Shown in pieces: positions 12,443 through 21,543 of a stretch of 64,000 nucleotides of DNA. Position 1 is the stretch's first letter, and every line of letters begins with the position of its first letter. Made by a program: the position numbers and the translations under genes. A model generated the notes under the pieces. That model had not been told where the DNA came from and made no database searches. It worked only from the letters and a program-made list of their open reading frames with translations. Source of the DNA: Mycoplasma todarodis (lineage in GTDB: Bacteria; Bacillota_I; Bacilli_A; Mycoplasmatales; Metamycoplasmataceae); assembly GCF_004335995.1 (NCBI RefSeq), contig NZ_PSZP01000001.1:26311-90310 (forward strand), read 5' to 3'.

Positions 12443-12612
12443 CACATTATTCTCCTATGTCTTTATTTTTATTATGTCTATTAAAAAATGATACTAAATT
12501 GTTGTTGGAAAAATCAAAAAGTTTTTTTCAAATCTTTCTTCTTATGAATTGATGCGACAAAAACAAAATATGCCTTATTTACTTTTTATAGCACCCTTGA
12601 TTTAAGGATAAT

Positions 12613-12646
12613 AAAAAACACCTTGCATTATTGCAATGGTGTTTTT
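12613..12646 (-). terminator. Terminator of the LRR lipoprotein gene
   Basis: AAAACACC-TTGCA pairs with TGCAA-T-GGTGTTTT with one bulged base; the minus transcript ends in a U run. Confidence 0.75.
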
Positions 12647-12656
12647 GAATTTAACT

Positions 12657-13508
12657 TTATCATTTGATTTTGTTATCTGAAAGGATTACACGTGTGTATT
12701 TGCTGCTACTAGCGAAAACGGCTTGAGCAACACTTAATGAAATTTCCATATTTTTATCTGAATATATTTCTGGAAAACTCATTGAGTGTTTACCTTCGTT
12801 GTATTTCTTCATTCGAGGTTCCATTATAAGACCCAATATATTCTTATCTCATAGTTTATATCTATTCATTATACTTTCATCATCTTTAACAACAGTGATA
12901 CCATGGTCACTATCTTTAAGAGATTTTAAATATTCTTTGTCATATGTTGTGTAGTTATTATGTTTTAAATTAACATAAATCCCTTGATGTTTATATTTAA
13001 AATCTTTTAAAGGAGCTTCACCAGAAAGTTTATTATGACTAAGATCAAGTTTTACAATATTTCTAGGTAATCTTTTAAAATCAAATGAAGTTAATTCATT
13101 ATTATTCAATATTAGTTTTATAGGGAATTCAAAGATTTTTCTATCTTGTTCAAATAAATTAAATACCTTTCATGGAAAAGAAGTTAATTTACTTCCAGAA
13201 AAATCATAAGTTATTTTCTGTCACACTTTTCCTTCTTTACCTTTAAACTTCTCAAGACCTTTTTCAATTCCTTCGTGGAATTTAGTGATGTCATCTAAAA
13301 AGCTTTTTGATAACTCTTTTGTTTTAGGGTCTATCAAATTACCTTTAGAAAAAACAAATTTCTTATCAGCTATACCTTGGTGAATCTCAAGATCTTCTGG
13401 ATCTTTTTTTAATTGTTCATCTTCTCCACATGACACAGCAATAACTATTGGCAAGGCTATGGGTGCAACAGTTAATGTTTTTAATGTATTTTTAATTAAT
13501 TTATTCAT
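12657..13508 (-). CDS. Lipoprotein with leucine-rich repeats, 283 residues
   Basis: The Met of MNKLIKNTLKTL is preferred over an upstream in-frame Met because TATAAT (13520-13515) is six bases before it, as in other leaderless genes. The signal ends in a VSC|GED lipobox. Residues ~110-170 show leucine-rich repeats (KLTSFPWKVF, LILNNNELTSF, IVKLDLSHNKLSG). It should be a lipid-anchored surface protein; LRR lipoproteins in mycoplasmas are often implicated in adhesion or ligand binding. The exact ligand is unknown. Confidence 0.75.
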
Positions 13509-13601
13509 ACAAGAATTATATACCTTCTTATTTTGGTGATTGTGTTTGATATTAATAAATAACCAAAGGATAAGTTCCATCTAATGTGGTATTAGGTCGT
13601 T

Positions 13602-13860
13602 ATGATGATATTGCAATTTTTATCTTATATTGAACAAAGTAGGAAACACCTTTTGTCCAATGAGTATTTTATTAAGGTATTTAAACTTTGGGTTTTATCA
13701 TATTTATCAATATATGATAAAAGTGATAATTTAAACCATATGATTAAGAAAGTCAAAGATAAGGAGTTTAATTCCAAGATAATTAAACATATCAATATCA
13801 TTGTCTGAATATACTAAACATAACTGTGTGATATTTAGTTCTTAAACTTAAAAAGATAAA
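13602..13860 (+). pseudogene. Decayed paralogue of the 11312-11641 membrane protein
   Basis: The frame contains KVKDKEFNSKIIKHINIIVW, matching KVKDENFDRKIIKQVNIIVW of the intact gene, and then stops. The next ~60 bases still match the intact 3' end in DNA (TGTGATATTTAG, AAGATAAAATAAG, GACTTTGTTTTCTT) but carry stop codons. The 5' half with the membrane helices is missing or unrecognisable. Confidence 0.65.
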
Positions 13861-13977
13861 ATAAGTCTAGGACTTTGTTTTCTTGTTATTTGTCAGCTAT
13901 GTTCATAATATTTTTATTATAGTTATTTATTAAAAATTGGTTTTTATGTAATTTTAGTATATTTTCAATTGCGTATT

Positions 13978-13986
13978 TGGTATAAT
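13978..13986 (+). promoter_or_regulatory. Extended -10 promoter of the three-hairpin RNA
   Basis: TGG followed by TATAAT (13981-13986) fits the TGN-TATAAT extended -10 class. No good -35 box is visible at the usual distance. Confidence 0.5.
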
Positions 13987-13992
13987 AATATT

Positions 13993-14058
13993 GATATCCC
14001 ATTGCATATAGGTATCCTCTAATACTTAGAGGCCGGCATAGCGACCGGCATTTTTTTT
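13993..14058 (+). ncRNA. Candidate small RNA, about 66 nt, three hairpins
   Basis: Three consecutive stems are visible. Hairpin 1 pairs GATA(T)CC with GGTATC (13993-14016). Hairpin 2 is CCTCTAA-TAC-TTAGAGG (14016-14032). Hairpin 3 pairs GCCGG with CCGGC (14032-14049) and is followed by eight T. A TGG-TATAAT promoter lies at the right distance upstream. The third stem is exceptionally GC-rich for this genome. No open frame lies between promoter and terminator. It does not match tRNA, SRP, tmRNA or RNase P features that I know. Confidence 0.5.
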
Positions 14059-14250
14059 ATGCCTTTAAATAATCTTCGGAAGTAAAACCATTAAATTAAA
14101 ATTAATATTAATGTAATAGTTATTGATTATAAATTTGCAATAAATATGTATCGGAACTTATCACCTTTATCCCCACCATATTTGCAATCACATTAAGCTT
14201 AATTCATTAAATATTTATTTAACATTCTTATTCAACACCTTAAAAACTCG

Positions 14251-14260
14251 TGTGTATAAT
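14251..14260 (+). promoter_or_regulatory. -10 region TGTGTATAAT of the metalloprotease gene
   Basis: TATAAT at 14255-14260 lies seven bases before the ATG at 14268 and is preceded by TGTG, as at 8156 and 40372. Confidence 0.55.
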
Positions 14261-14267
14261 ACTTATA

Positions 14268-15047
14268 ATGAAAACAAATGATCTGGACATTAAATTAAGA
14301 CAAATGGAAGAAGCTTTTGATATTGTTGATCATCATTTAAAAAGATTATCAAACCTTGAGTCAAACCTCTATTCAAATAATGATAGATATAATGAACTTC
14401 AAAAAGCACACAATGTTCGTTTCATCACGAAATATGCACGAAATAAAGAAGTTGTACAAAAAGTTAGGCATTTCATGTCTAATAAAACCAACCATTTTGA
14501 TCAAGAACTTTTCAACTTATTAAAATTTAAAGTCATGTTTAAAGGTGACAAATCAAAGAGTTATGCGGGACGAGCAAGTAATGAAGAATGAATGATCATC
14601 AATATGAAAAACGACCAAGTAGACCATTTCAATGATTGAAATTTTCTATTTAAAGTAACAGCCCATGAATTGGGACATATATGAAATTTCCAATTTGGTA
14701 AGTTGCTAGAAATGGATTATGATGAATTTGCATATGAGGTAGTTGTTGACTACTTACGTTTCCAAGGAGAAGTTATCCCTTTGGACAAAGAACGAAATTG
14801 AAAATTCTTAAAACCATTAGTTCGCGATAAGATTTCAAACTATTCTAAAAAGGATGTTATGGAATCTTTTGCAGAAATTTTTGCCTTCTCTTGCTTTTCA
14901 ACCATAGTTTTAAATAAAGAAGTTGCAAAGTGAAGTTGAATACACTATTTTTTAACTACTGAAATGGTTAGAGGGGCACGTCATGCCATTGACAATTTAA
15001 ACATAAGAATCAAGCAACACATACTTAAAATGTGTTTAACTAATTAA
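14268..15047 (+). CDS. HELGH zinc metalloprotease-like protein, 259 residues
   Basis: No signal peptide or membrane helix, so probably cytoplasmic. HELGH at residues 133-137 (VTAHELGHIW) supplies the two zinc histidines and the catalytic Glu of a gluzincin-type site; an ESFAEIFAF helix (~199-207) supplies a likely third ligand Glu. It follows a -10 box by seven bases and appears leaderless. It lies between the RNA candidate and the nuclease region and has its own terminator. Substrate unknown; a toxin-like or regulatory protease is possible. Confidence 0.7.
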
Positions 15048-15077
15048 ATATGTCATGCTTTTAACTTCAGAACAAGA

Positions 15078-15112
15078 AAAATACCAACATATTATTGTGT
15101 TGGTATTTTTTT
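15078..15112 (+). terminator. Terminator of the metalloprotease gene
   Basis: A perfect 12-bp stem, AAAATACCAACA at 15078-15089 and TGTTGGTATTTT at 15098-15109, then more T. Confidence 0.75.
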
Positions 15113-15232
15113 ATAAATTGTAAATAGCTCAAACAGGACAATGATTGGGGGTGGCTGATTCAATGTTTGTAAAGATTCTATTGTATGTATTTGCATACTT
15201 ATCAACCTTTGTTCCTAAAGAAGTTGAATTAG
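15111..15232 (-). pseudogene. Truncated copy of the nuclease lipoprotein 3' end
   Basis: Encodes NSTSLGTKVDKYANTY, then FTNIESA, then NHCPVWAIYNL and a stop. The intact nuclease at 15921-17018 has the same pieces, but with ~40 more residues between FTNIASA and SDHCPV. DNA identity is high, including GTTCCTAAAGAAGTTGAATT. It is a partial duplication with an internal deletion. Confidence 0.75.
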
Positions 15233-15288
15233 TTAGATAGAATAATGTAGCACTCTGTAATGCTTTATAAAGAATAAAATTAAAGTAT

Positions 15289-15852
15289 ATGAAAATAGAA
15301 GAAAGCATCAAAACTAAAAAACGTGCCATTAAATTAAATAAAAAAATAGGTTTACACATAATAAGCTTACCAACAATTTTTTTGTTGGTATGATGCGTAG
15401 TTGTTATAGTACCTTTTTTCACTTACTTTTTCTTAAAAAAACCAGAAATAACTCAACCATGAATCTATAGTATTTTCGCTTTGATTGGGACAACCTTAAT
15501 ACATATTTCTCAAATTCTTTGATTATGTTTTAAGTATCTTTTTATTTATAAAAGAATAATCAAGGAATTGGGTGATAAGCCATCATATATTGAAATTATT
15601 TTACGTAATATGGGTTGACCTTCTTTGAAATTTAATGACAAAGAACTTAAGATGTGAATGAAAAAACCATTAATTAGATTGTGACCTTATATCCCTCCAA
15701 TTGGTTTTTTATGATTTTTAATACTTGCCGCCTTCGCGTTTATCACTGGGGGTGATGGAACCTTCTTTTCCTCTTCCAAACTCTCAGACTTGAAAAAAAG
15801 AATCGAACAAGAAATACTTGATTATGAAACTTCAAATAAAAATGCTGATTAG
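15289..15852 (+). CDS. Membrane protein, 187 residues
   Basis: Starts MKIEESIKTKKR with no strong ribosome site. Hydrophobic segments at about 22-48, 60-82 and 135-155, with a basic loop (YKRIIKELGDKPSY) and a GWPSL segment between the second and third. The C-terminus is charged. The layout resembles the 171-residue protein at 37695-38210, so the two may be distant relatives. It sits between the truncated and intact copies of the nuclease 3' end, which suggests it arrived as a cassette. Confidence 0.65.
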
Positions 15853-15895
15853 TTATAAAGTTTACTTAAATGATAAGACTATAAACCAAATAAAG

Positions 15896-15917
15896 AAAAG
15901 ACTATCTCTAGTCTTTT
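15896..15917. terminator. Bidirectional terminator
   Basis: AAAAGACTA-TCTC-TAGTCTTTT, a 9-bp stem between the membrane protein gene and the convergent nuclease gene. Confidence 0.7.
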
Positions 15918-15920
15918 TAT

Positions 15921-17018
15921 TTATAAGTTGTAAATAGCTCAAACTGGACAATGATCGGAGATGGCTGATCTTATTAAATTCTTATAATGCTTATTAGCAT
16001 CTTGAGTTTCTTTTAATAAAGTTTGTTGATCAATAATATTGTCTTTAAAAACATTATATAGTTTATAGTAATCTCCAGAATTCGCTGAGGCAATGTTTGT
16101 GAAGATTTTATCGTATGTATTTGCATAATTATCAACCTTTGTTCCTAAAGAAGTTGAATTAGCACTTCCAAGTTTCAACATTGGTTTATAACCTTTATCA
16201 ACTAAAGAATTGAAGGGTTCGTTTTTATATGTTGTATGAATATTTGTATCACCCATAAAGATCATATTTTTATTTGAACCATCATGTTGGTCAAATCAAT
16301 CCATTACTGTAGGAAGATTTTTTGCTTCTCAAACCTCTTGAACACCATTTCCGTGTTGATCTTTTGTTTCTCCCTTACCTTTACCCGGACCATCTGCATG
16401 AATTATCGCAGCTGTAAATTCACTATTCTTAGTTTTGAACTTAACTCCGAAGGGAGGTCTTTTGTATTGCATTCCAGATAATTTTGGGTTTGCATATATT
16501 GCACCAGGTTCTGTAGTATTATCGAAGTTTTCAGGAGTATATAAATCTGATCTATATACAAATCCATAATGTTCGACAGTTGCACTCGAACCACCCGCAA
16601 GAGTTCCTGATTTATGTTTTGTATAAACTGCTTTTCAAGGGTTATTTGTATATTCTGATAAATAATCAGCAATTGTAGTAACAGCTTTTGTATCATCTAC
16701 TTCAGCCAATCCAACCATTGTCATCTTGTTATATTTAATTACCTTAGCAATTGCAGAGTTCTTATACCCTTTGCCTTTACCATCGTTTAATATGTTTCAG
16801 AAACCTATTTTATATTCTCCAGTAGCTAAAGACTTTTCTGGTGTCTTGATTTCATCTTGTTTTGGTTTGTTAGAATCTGGCGCCTTAGTCTCATCTTTTT
16901 TTGAGTCATTAGGATTTGGTGTTTCAGTTTTATCTTTTTTCAGTCCACAAGAGATTGTTAATGCAATTGGCGTTGCAATCGCAAGTGGAGTTAAGGCATA
17001 AATAATTTTTCTTTTCAT
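15921..17018 (-). CDS. Secreted DNase I-fold nuclease lipoprotein
   Basis: 365 residues. The signal ends in a TISC|G lipobox near residue 24, followed by an acidic/Asn/Pro linker. The endonuclease/exonuclease/phosphatase motifs are complete and in order: VGLAEVD (metal Glu), an FGVKFK strand, IIHADG (catalytic His), MGDTNIH (Asp and Asn) and SDHCPVWAIY at the C-terminus. It should be a membrane-anchored surface nuclease that degrades host nucleic acid for nucleotide uptake, like mycoplasma membrane nucleases. It is preceded by TATAAT and six bases (leaderless type). A truncated duplicate lies at 15111-15232. Confidence 0.85.
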
Positions 17019-17024
17019 GTATTA

Positions 17025-17030
17025 ATTATA
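17025..17030 (-). promoter_or_regulatory. -10 box of the nuclease gene, leaderless arrangement
   Basis: TATAAT on the minus strand, six bases before the ATG at 17018. Confidence 0.6.
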
Positions 17031-17053
17031 TTCATATATTTTAATTAGAATAA

Positions 17054-17287
17054 ATTATTATTTCAATTCACCTACTTGCAACTATTGCATTAGCTTGGAT
17101 TTATGATTTTGGGACAGCTAAGAGACTTAAAGATTCAAACTTTAAGTCTTTATCTAAAAAATGCACTTTAGAGCAAGGGCATACCTTCTATGTTGCATTA
17201 AGATATATTGGTGTTATTCACTTTATTATTAATAACTTCTTTATACTTATAAGCTTAATAGTTATCTTTATAGCATTCTTAATTTAG
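17054..17287 (+). pseudogene. Remnant of a membrane protein gene
   Basis: An open frame of ~77 codons with no ATG, GTG or TTG near its start; a TAA lies just upstream. It encodes hydrophobic segments (HLLATIALAWIYDF and a C-terminal FILISLIVIFIAFLI) separated by a KRLKDSNFKSLSKK basic loop. The basic loop recalls the tail of the 11312-11641 family. It probably lost its 5' end. Confidence 0.45.
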
Positions 17288-17292
17288 GCAGT

Positions 17293-17327
17293 AAAAAAAC
17301 ACCGCACATTATTGTGTTGGTGTTTTT
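17293..17327 (-). terminator. Terminator of the SIR2 gene
   Basis: AAAAACACC (17295-17303) pairs with GGTGTTTTT (17319-17327); the stop codon overlaps it. Confidence 0.7.
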
Positions 17328-20300
17328 AAAATTTATTATTTTCTTTAACCATTCTTTTCAACTTCTTTGACTTTTCAGGACTGAGGAATTTGATCATGTT
17401 GTTGATATCTTCCGGAAATAAAGAATATTTATAGTTTTTTTGTATTGGGACCAATTCAGCTTCTAATTGAGTATATAAAAAATTAGCAATTTTGTGTGTC
17501 ATTCTTTTATTTATCATTCTAGTTATTGTTGAATATTCATCATTATTTAGGTGATTAGTTTTATTATTCACAAATAAATCAGAGAGTTTTTTTGAATATT
17601 TTTCAAAGCTACCTTCATCTATGTTTGATATAAAGTAAGCAACTTCTCATTTTGTTAATTCGATTTCCGAAAATGGTATTTCTTCCTTACAATTTTTGAT
17701 CCACCTTCAAATATATCAATGTTTAATTTTCCTGATGAAGAACTCAAAAACATTTCTTTCTCCATTTTCTTTTTGAAGAAAATCAATTAATGTTTTAGGA
17801 TCCTTTTCTTGTTGATTCACGAATAAGAAATAGATAATAGCCTCTGCATTTCATTGCTCTGTTTTTTTGTCGGTTAACTTATATAACTCAATAGCTTGAT
17901 TAACAGTTGGCATCTTTGAGTTTCAGGTTGATTGATAACGTATATACAATTGTGCCCCTTCCCAAGTTTCATAACTCGAGTTATCAAGCACTTCTTTAAA
18001 ATAACCAGGTTTCCATTTGTACACTTTTTCAAAAATCAAATCTAGCATTTCTTCGATATATTTATTGTTTCTTTCTTCTCTTTTATATATTTCCAATAAT
18101 TTTGTTGTATCTTCATCGGCTCAAATAGAAAACCTGTCATAGTTTTGAATTTTTATTCGTTTTTTAAGCGTTTTAAAAATTTGTTGTTGTTTTGCATCAA
18201 CCTCAAGAATATTTATTGAGTTTTGAATTTCTAACTTATTATCAAAGGCGGGTTTAATATCAAGATAGTCGTAAGAATAATATCTTTCATTTCCAAGGAG
18301 TCTATTACGCATTTCTAAAAAACAAATGTATTCTTCCAGTTCCATTTCTTTAATGCTGTTTTTTATATTGTTAACATAACAATGTTCTAATTCGGATATC
18401 CCATATAATATTTCAATATCCTTCAATGTATTATTTTCAGAAAGGAATTTTTGAAATGCATTTCAAAATTCTTTTTTGTTAAATTCTTTTTGTTCAACCA
18501 TTTTATTAACTTGTTTTCAAGAATCTATATTAAGGATTTCTGTTTTACCATCAATTGGTTGACCATCATATTTAGAAAATGCGTCTCCCCCATCACTTCA
18601 AGAAGATATTCTATAATGATTTGTTTCAGGGAATGAAGAAAAATGGGTATTTTGTTTAGATATCTCTTTAATGAATTGTGTCTCATATTTTGTATTTAAA
18701 AATATTTGACAGAGTGTTCTGAGTAATAAAAATCTGTATGATTGGGCATATTGCATTTTTTCAACCATTTTTTCCATATTAGCAAAAGCCTCCGAGATAT
18801 TTTCCACTTGTTCTAGGAAAGCATCTCTATATTTTTTTATTGAGAAAATAATTAAAACTATTTTTCTTATATTGTGATCGTTTTTTAAAGACATTATAAA
18901 ATTAGGTAAAGATGTTATTCTTTTAGGAATTTCAATCCCATAGAAATCTTTTTTAAACTCCAGAGTCCTTTGTATTATTTTTGTTAAATTTCTTGAACCT
19001 TCCTCATAAAAAGTCGAATAAAGAAATCGTTCATTTTCTTCGTGATTTTCCAAGTCCAACAAAGTAAAATTTTTCACAACTTTATCAGCTAATGCTGTTC
19101 GTATATTTCTAGGTCTGGAAATGGCATTAATTATTAAATACTTTTGAATGTTTTTGTATTTATCAAAATCTATCTCTTTAAAATACTTCGTTATAAAAAC
19201 GCTGGCACTAAAATCAAAACTATTATGGAAGTTATTATTTTGATATTTGATTGTTTTATCAAAAGTCTCCATAATTAATTCCAACTCTTTTTTATTCACT
19301 TCTTTTAATCAATGGAGGTTATTGATTGGAAGCGGATCGCAATTAAAAAAATATTTTTTCATCTCACCTTTTTTTATATATCCATCATTTTCCAACCAGT
19401 TTACAACACTTAAAAAATTAGGGGTCTGCAGTGGTTTTTTAAGCCCTATTTTCTTTTGAGCCTCTTCGAAAGTTAAGGCGCCTTTTTTTTCAAGTTTCAA
19501 CTTACTTAAAAATATGTTGTATATGTCATTTGTTATATCATCACTAGTAAAGGCACTTCCCCCATCACTCTCTCCCGCTAGTATTTTCTTTAAATCGTCA
19601 GGAATATGAATAATAGATTTATTTAAAAGCTTCGTCATATACTCTCAAAGCTTTCTAAAATTTTTCTTGAAGCTAGATTCGTTATCGGTTTTTATATTAA
19701 GGATGTTTATATTCAATTCTTTATACATATCCCTTATTCTATTCTCTATAAATCTTTCAATAGGGAAATAACAAATTCAAAAAATCTCAACCATTCTATT
19801 CGGATCATTTTTAATTTTCGATAACGTTTGCAAAATATGTTCTTCACTTAATGAAGAACCGATTATAACTATAGTTTCATAACGAAATGCATCTCGCTTG
19901 TTATTTAAGAAATGTTCCAATACTTTTCTAACTCCAGATGTTTTTTTAACATAACTACCAAGTGAAAGTAATGTCTCCTTAGAATCTACATACCCTTCTT
20001 CATCCGCAAGACCATGAATATGATAGAGAAAATCATCATTACTCCTTGATGCTTCTGTTAAGTTAAAATTATCACTAATGGTGTTGATTGATTTTTTAAA
20101 CAATACATCTTCTAGGACTCTATCGTAATTAAATGTCAAAGTTGAAATATTATTGTTCGAAGCAGCTTTTATTGTTTCATAACCTTTTTTGAATCATAAA
20201 ACTTCAGACTGTGGCAAAGGTTTAATTTTCTTAATTGAAACTCTTTTTGAGAATGAAAGAGATAACTTGTTATTATTAAAATCATTTAAAAGCTGCTTCG

Positions 20301-20511
20301 CGAATGCTGATGAAATATTTTTAGATAATTCCGTTTCATCATTAACAAATTCCTCCAATGAATTTAATGCTAAATCACCTCAAGATTTAGCACCTTCAGC
20401 TATATTGTAATTAATTCCTGCACCAAACAAGAAAGTCACTTTTTTGTTTTTTATTGGAGCACCAATACGATTCGCAAGTATTGTAGCAGCAACTTTAATA
20501 TTCTTTTTCAT
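17326..20511 (-). CDS. Large SIR2-domain protein, DSR-like
   Basis: 1061 residues with an AAGGAG site before the ATG. The N-terminal SIR2-type domain has FLFGAGIN (GAGIN at 30-34), FNYD (127-130), HIHG (164-167) and IGSSL near 218. These are the NAD-binding and catalytic signatures of defence-associated sirtuins. The remaining ~750 residues are helical, charged and unrecognised. Size and layout match DSR-type proteins, which deplete NAD+ when they sense phage proteins. By analogy this would be an abortive-infection NADase; the trigger is unknown. It faces the DUF4268 gene in a divergent arrangement. Confidence 0.75.
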
Positions 20512-20575
20512 TTAACTCCTTTTTTATAAATTATATTGAAACTGCTGCATATTGTTGTAATTAGTTAAAAGTATT

Positions 20576-20581
20576 TATAAT
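20576..20581 (+). promoter_or_regulatory. -10 box of the DUF4268 gene, leaderless arrangement
   Basis: TATAAT, then six bases and the ATG at 20588. The divergent SIR2 gene has its own minus-strand TATAAT and an AAGGAG site in the same 76-base gap. Confidence 0.55.
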
Positions 20582-20587
20582 TAACCT

Positions 20588-21520
20588 ATGAAAAATATAA
20601 AATTTACAAAAATAGAAAAACATAATTTAAAATCAATATTTGGTAATGAACCTCAATTTACCAAGTGATTTGAAGAAGAGGGTAAGAACTATATAGAAGA
20701 AACTCTTAGAATAGCACTTAAAGACATCCATACAGAACAACCAGTTGGAAATTACTACTTAGATGTATATGCAAAAATAGACGGCACAAATGATGGTGTA
20801 ATCATCGAAAATCAATATGGAACTCAAGACCATAAACATTTAGGTCAATTATTAACTTATGCAGCCGGCTTAAGCACAAGTGAATCAAATGTTAAATATA
20901 TCATTTGAATCGCTGAAAACAGCAGATCAGAAGCAGTTGCGGCGATTGATTGATTAAACAAGATATCTGGAGAACAAATAAACTTCATTGTTCTTGTACC
21001 TAATATTATTTCAATAGGCGAAGGAGAAAAGGCTTTCTACTTTGATATCGTTACCCAAGCTAATGACTTTGAAAAAGTTGCTTCTGCTTATCAATCAAAG
21101 GAACTTTCTGAAAGAAATAAAGAATACCTTGATTTCTGAACTAAGTTTGATAAATGAAATAAAAACAATGGATTAAATGTGGGCAAGGCAATCCCAGAGC
21201 AATATAGATATATTTATACACCAAATAATATAAGAAGATATATTGAACTTAGAGGCAGAGAAAATACCTTTGCAGTTAAGTTTGTTTCTTATACAAAAGA
21301 AGAACATATTTCATTACAAGATAATGTTGATAAAATATGTGAGCTTCTTGGTGTTGAAGAAAATCAAATTCAATTTGTTTCACTTAATAATAAAACAGAA
21401 TGAGGATTTGCATTATTATCAAAATATCAATATCCAAAAGAAACAACTAAGGGATTTGAATTTTGAAAAGAGATGATTAATAAGATTGACTTGGTTAAAA
21501 AATGAGTTGACTCATTATAA
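20588..21520 (+). CDS. DUF4268/PD-(D/E)XK nuclease-like protein
   Basis: 310 residues. The N-terminal half has YLDVYA (Asp59), VIIENQYG (Glu74, Gln76) and TDH/HLGQLLTYAAGLS-type sequence (DHKHLGQLL), typical of DUF4268 proteins with a PD-(D/E)XK-like fold, in which Q replaces the usual catalytic K. The C-terminal half holds the DUF4268 segment (YRYIYTPNNIRRYIEL, KFVSY). Members are common in genomic islands and are often described as restriction-like. Leaderless start. Nuclease activity is inferred, not shown. Confidence 0.7.
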
Positions 21521-21521
21521 A

Positions 21522-21543
21522 AAAACATGGCTTGCCATGTTTT
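21522..21543. terminator. Bidirectional terminator
   Basis: AAAACATGG-CTTG-CCATGTTTT between the DUF4268 gene and the convergent restriction gene, whose stop codon overlaps it. Confidence 0.75.

Noticed and set aside
13993..14058. tRNA gene or known housekeeping RNA
   Set aside because: It is too short, has no T-loop or acceptor stem, and its three tandem hairpins match no standard RNA.
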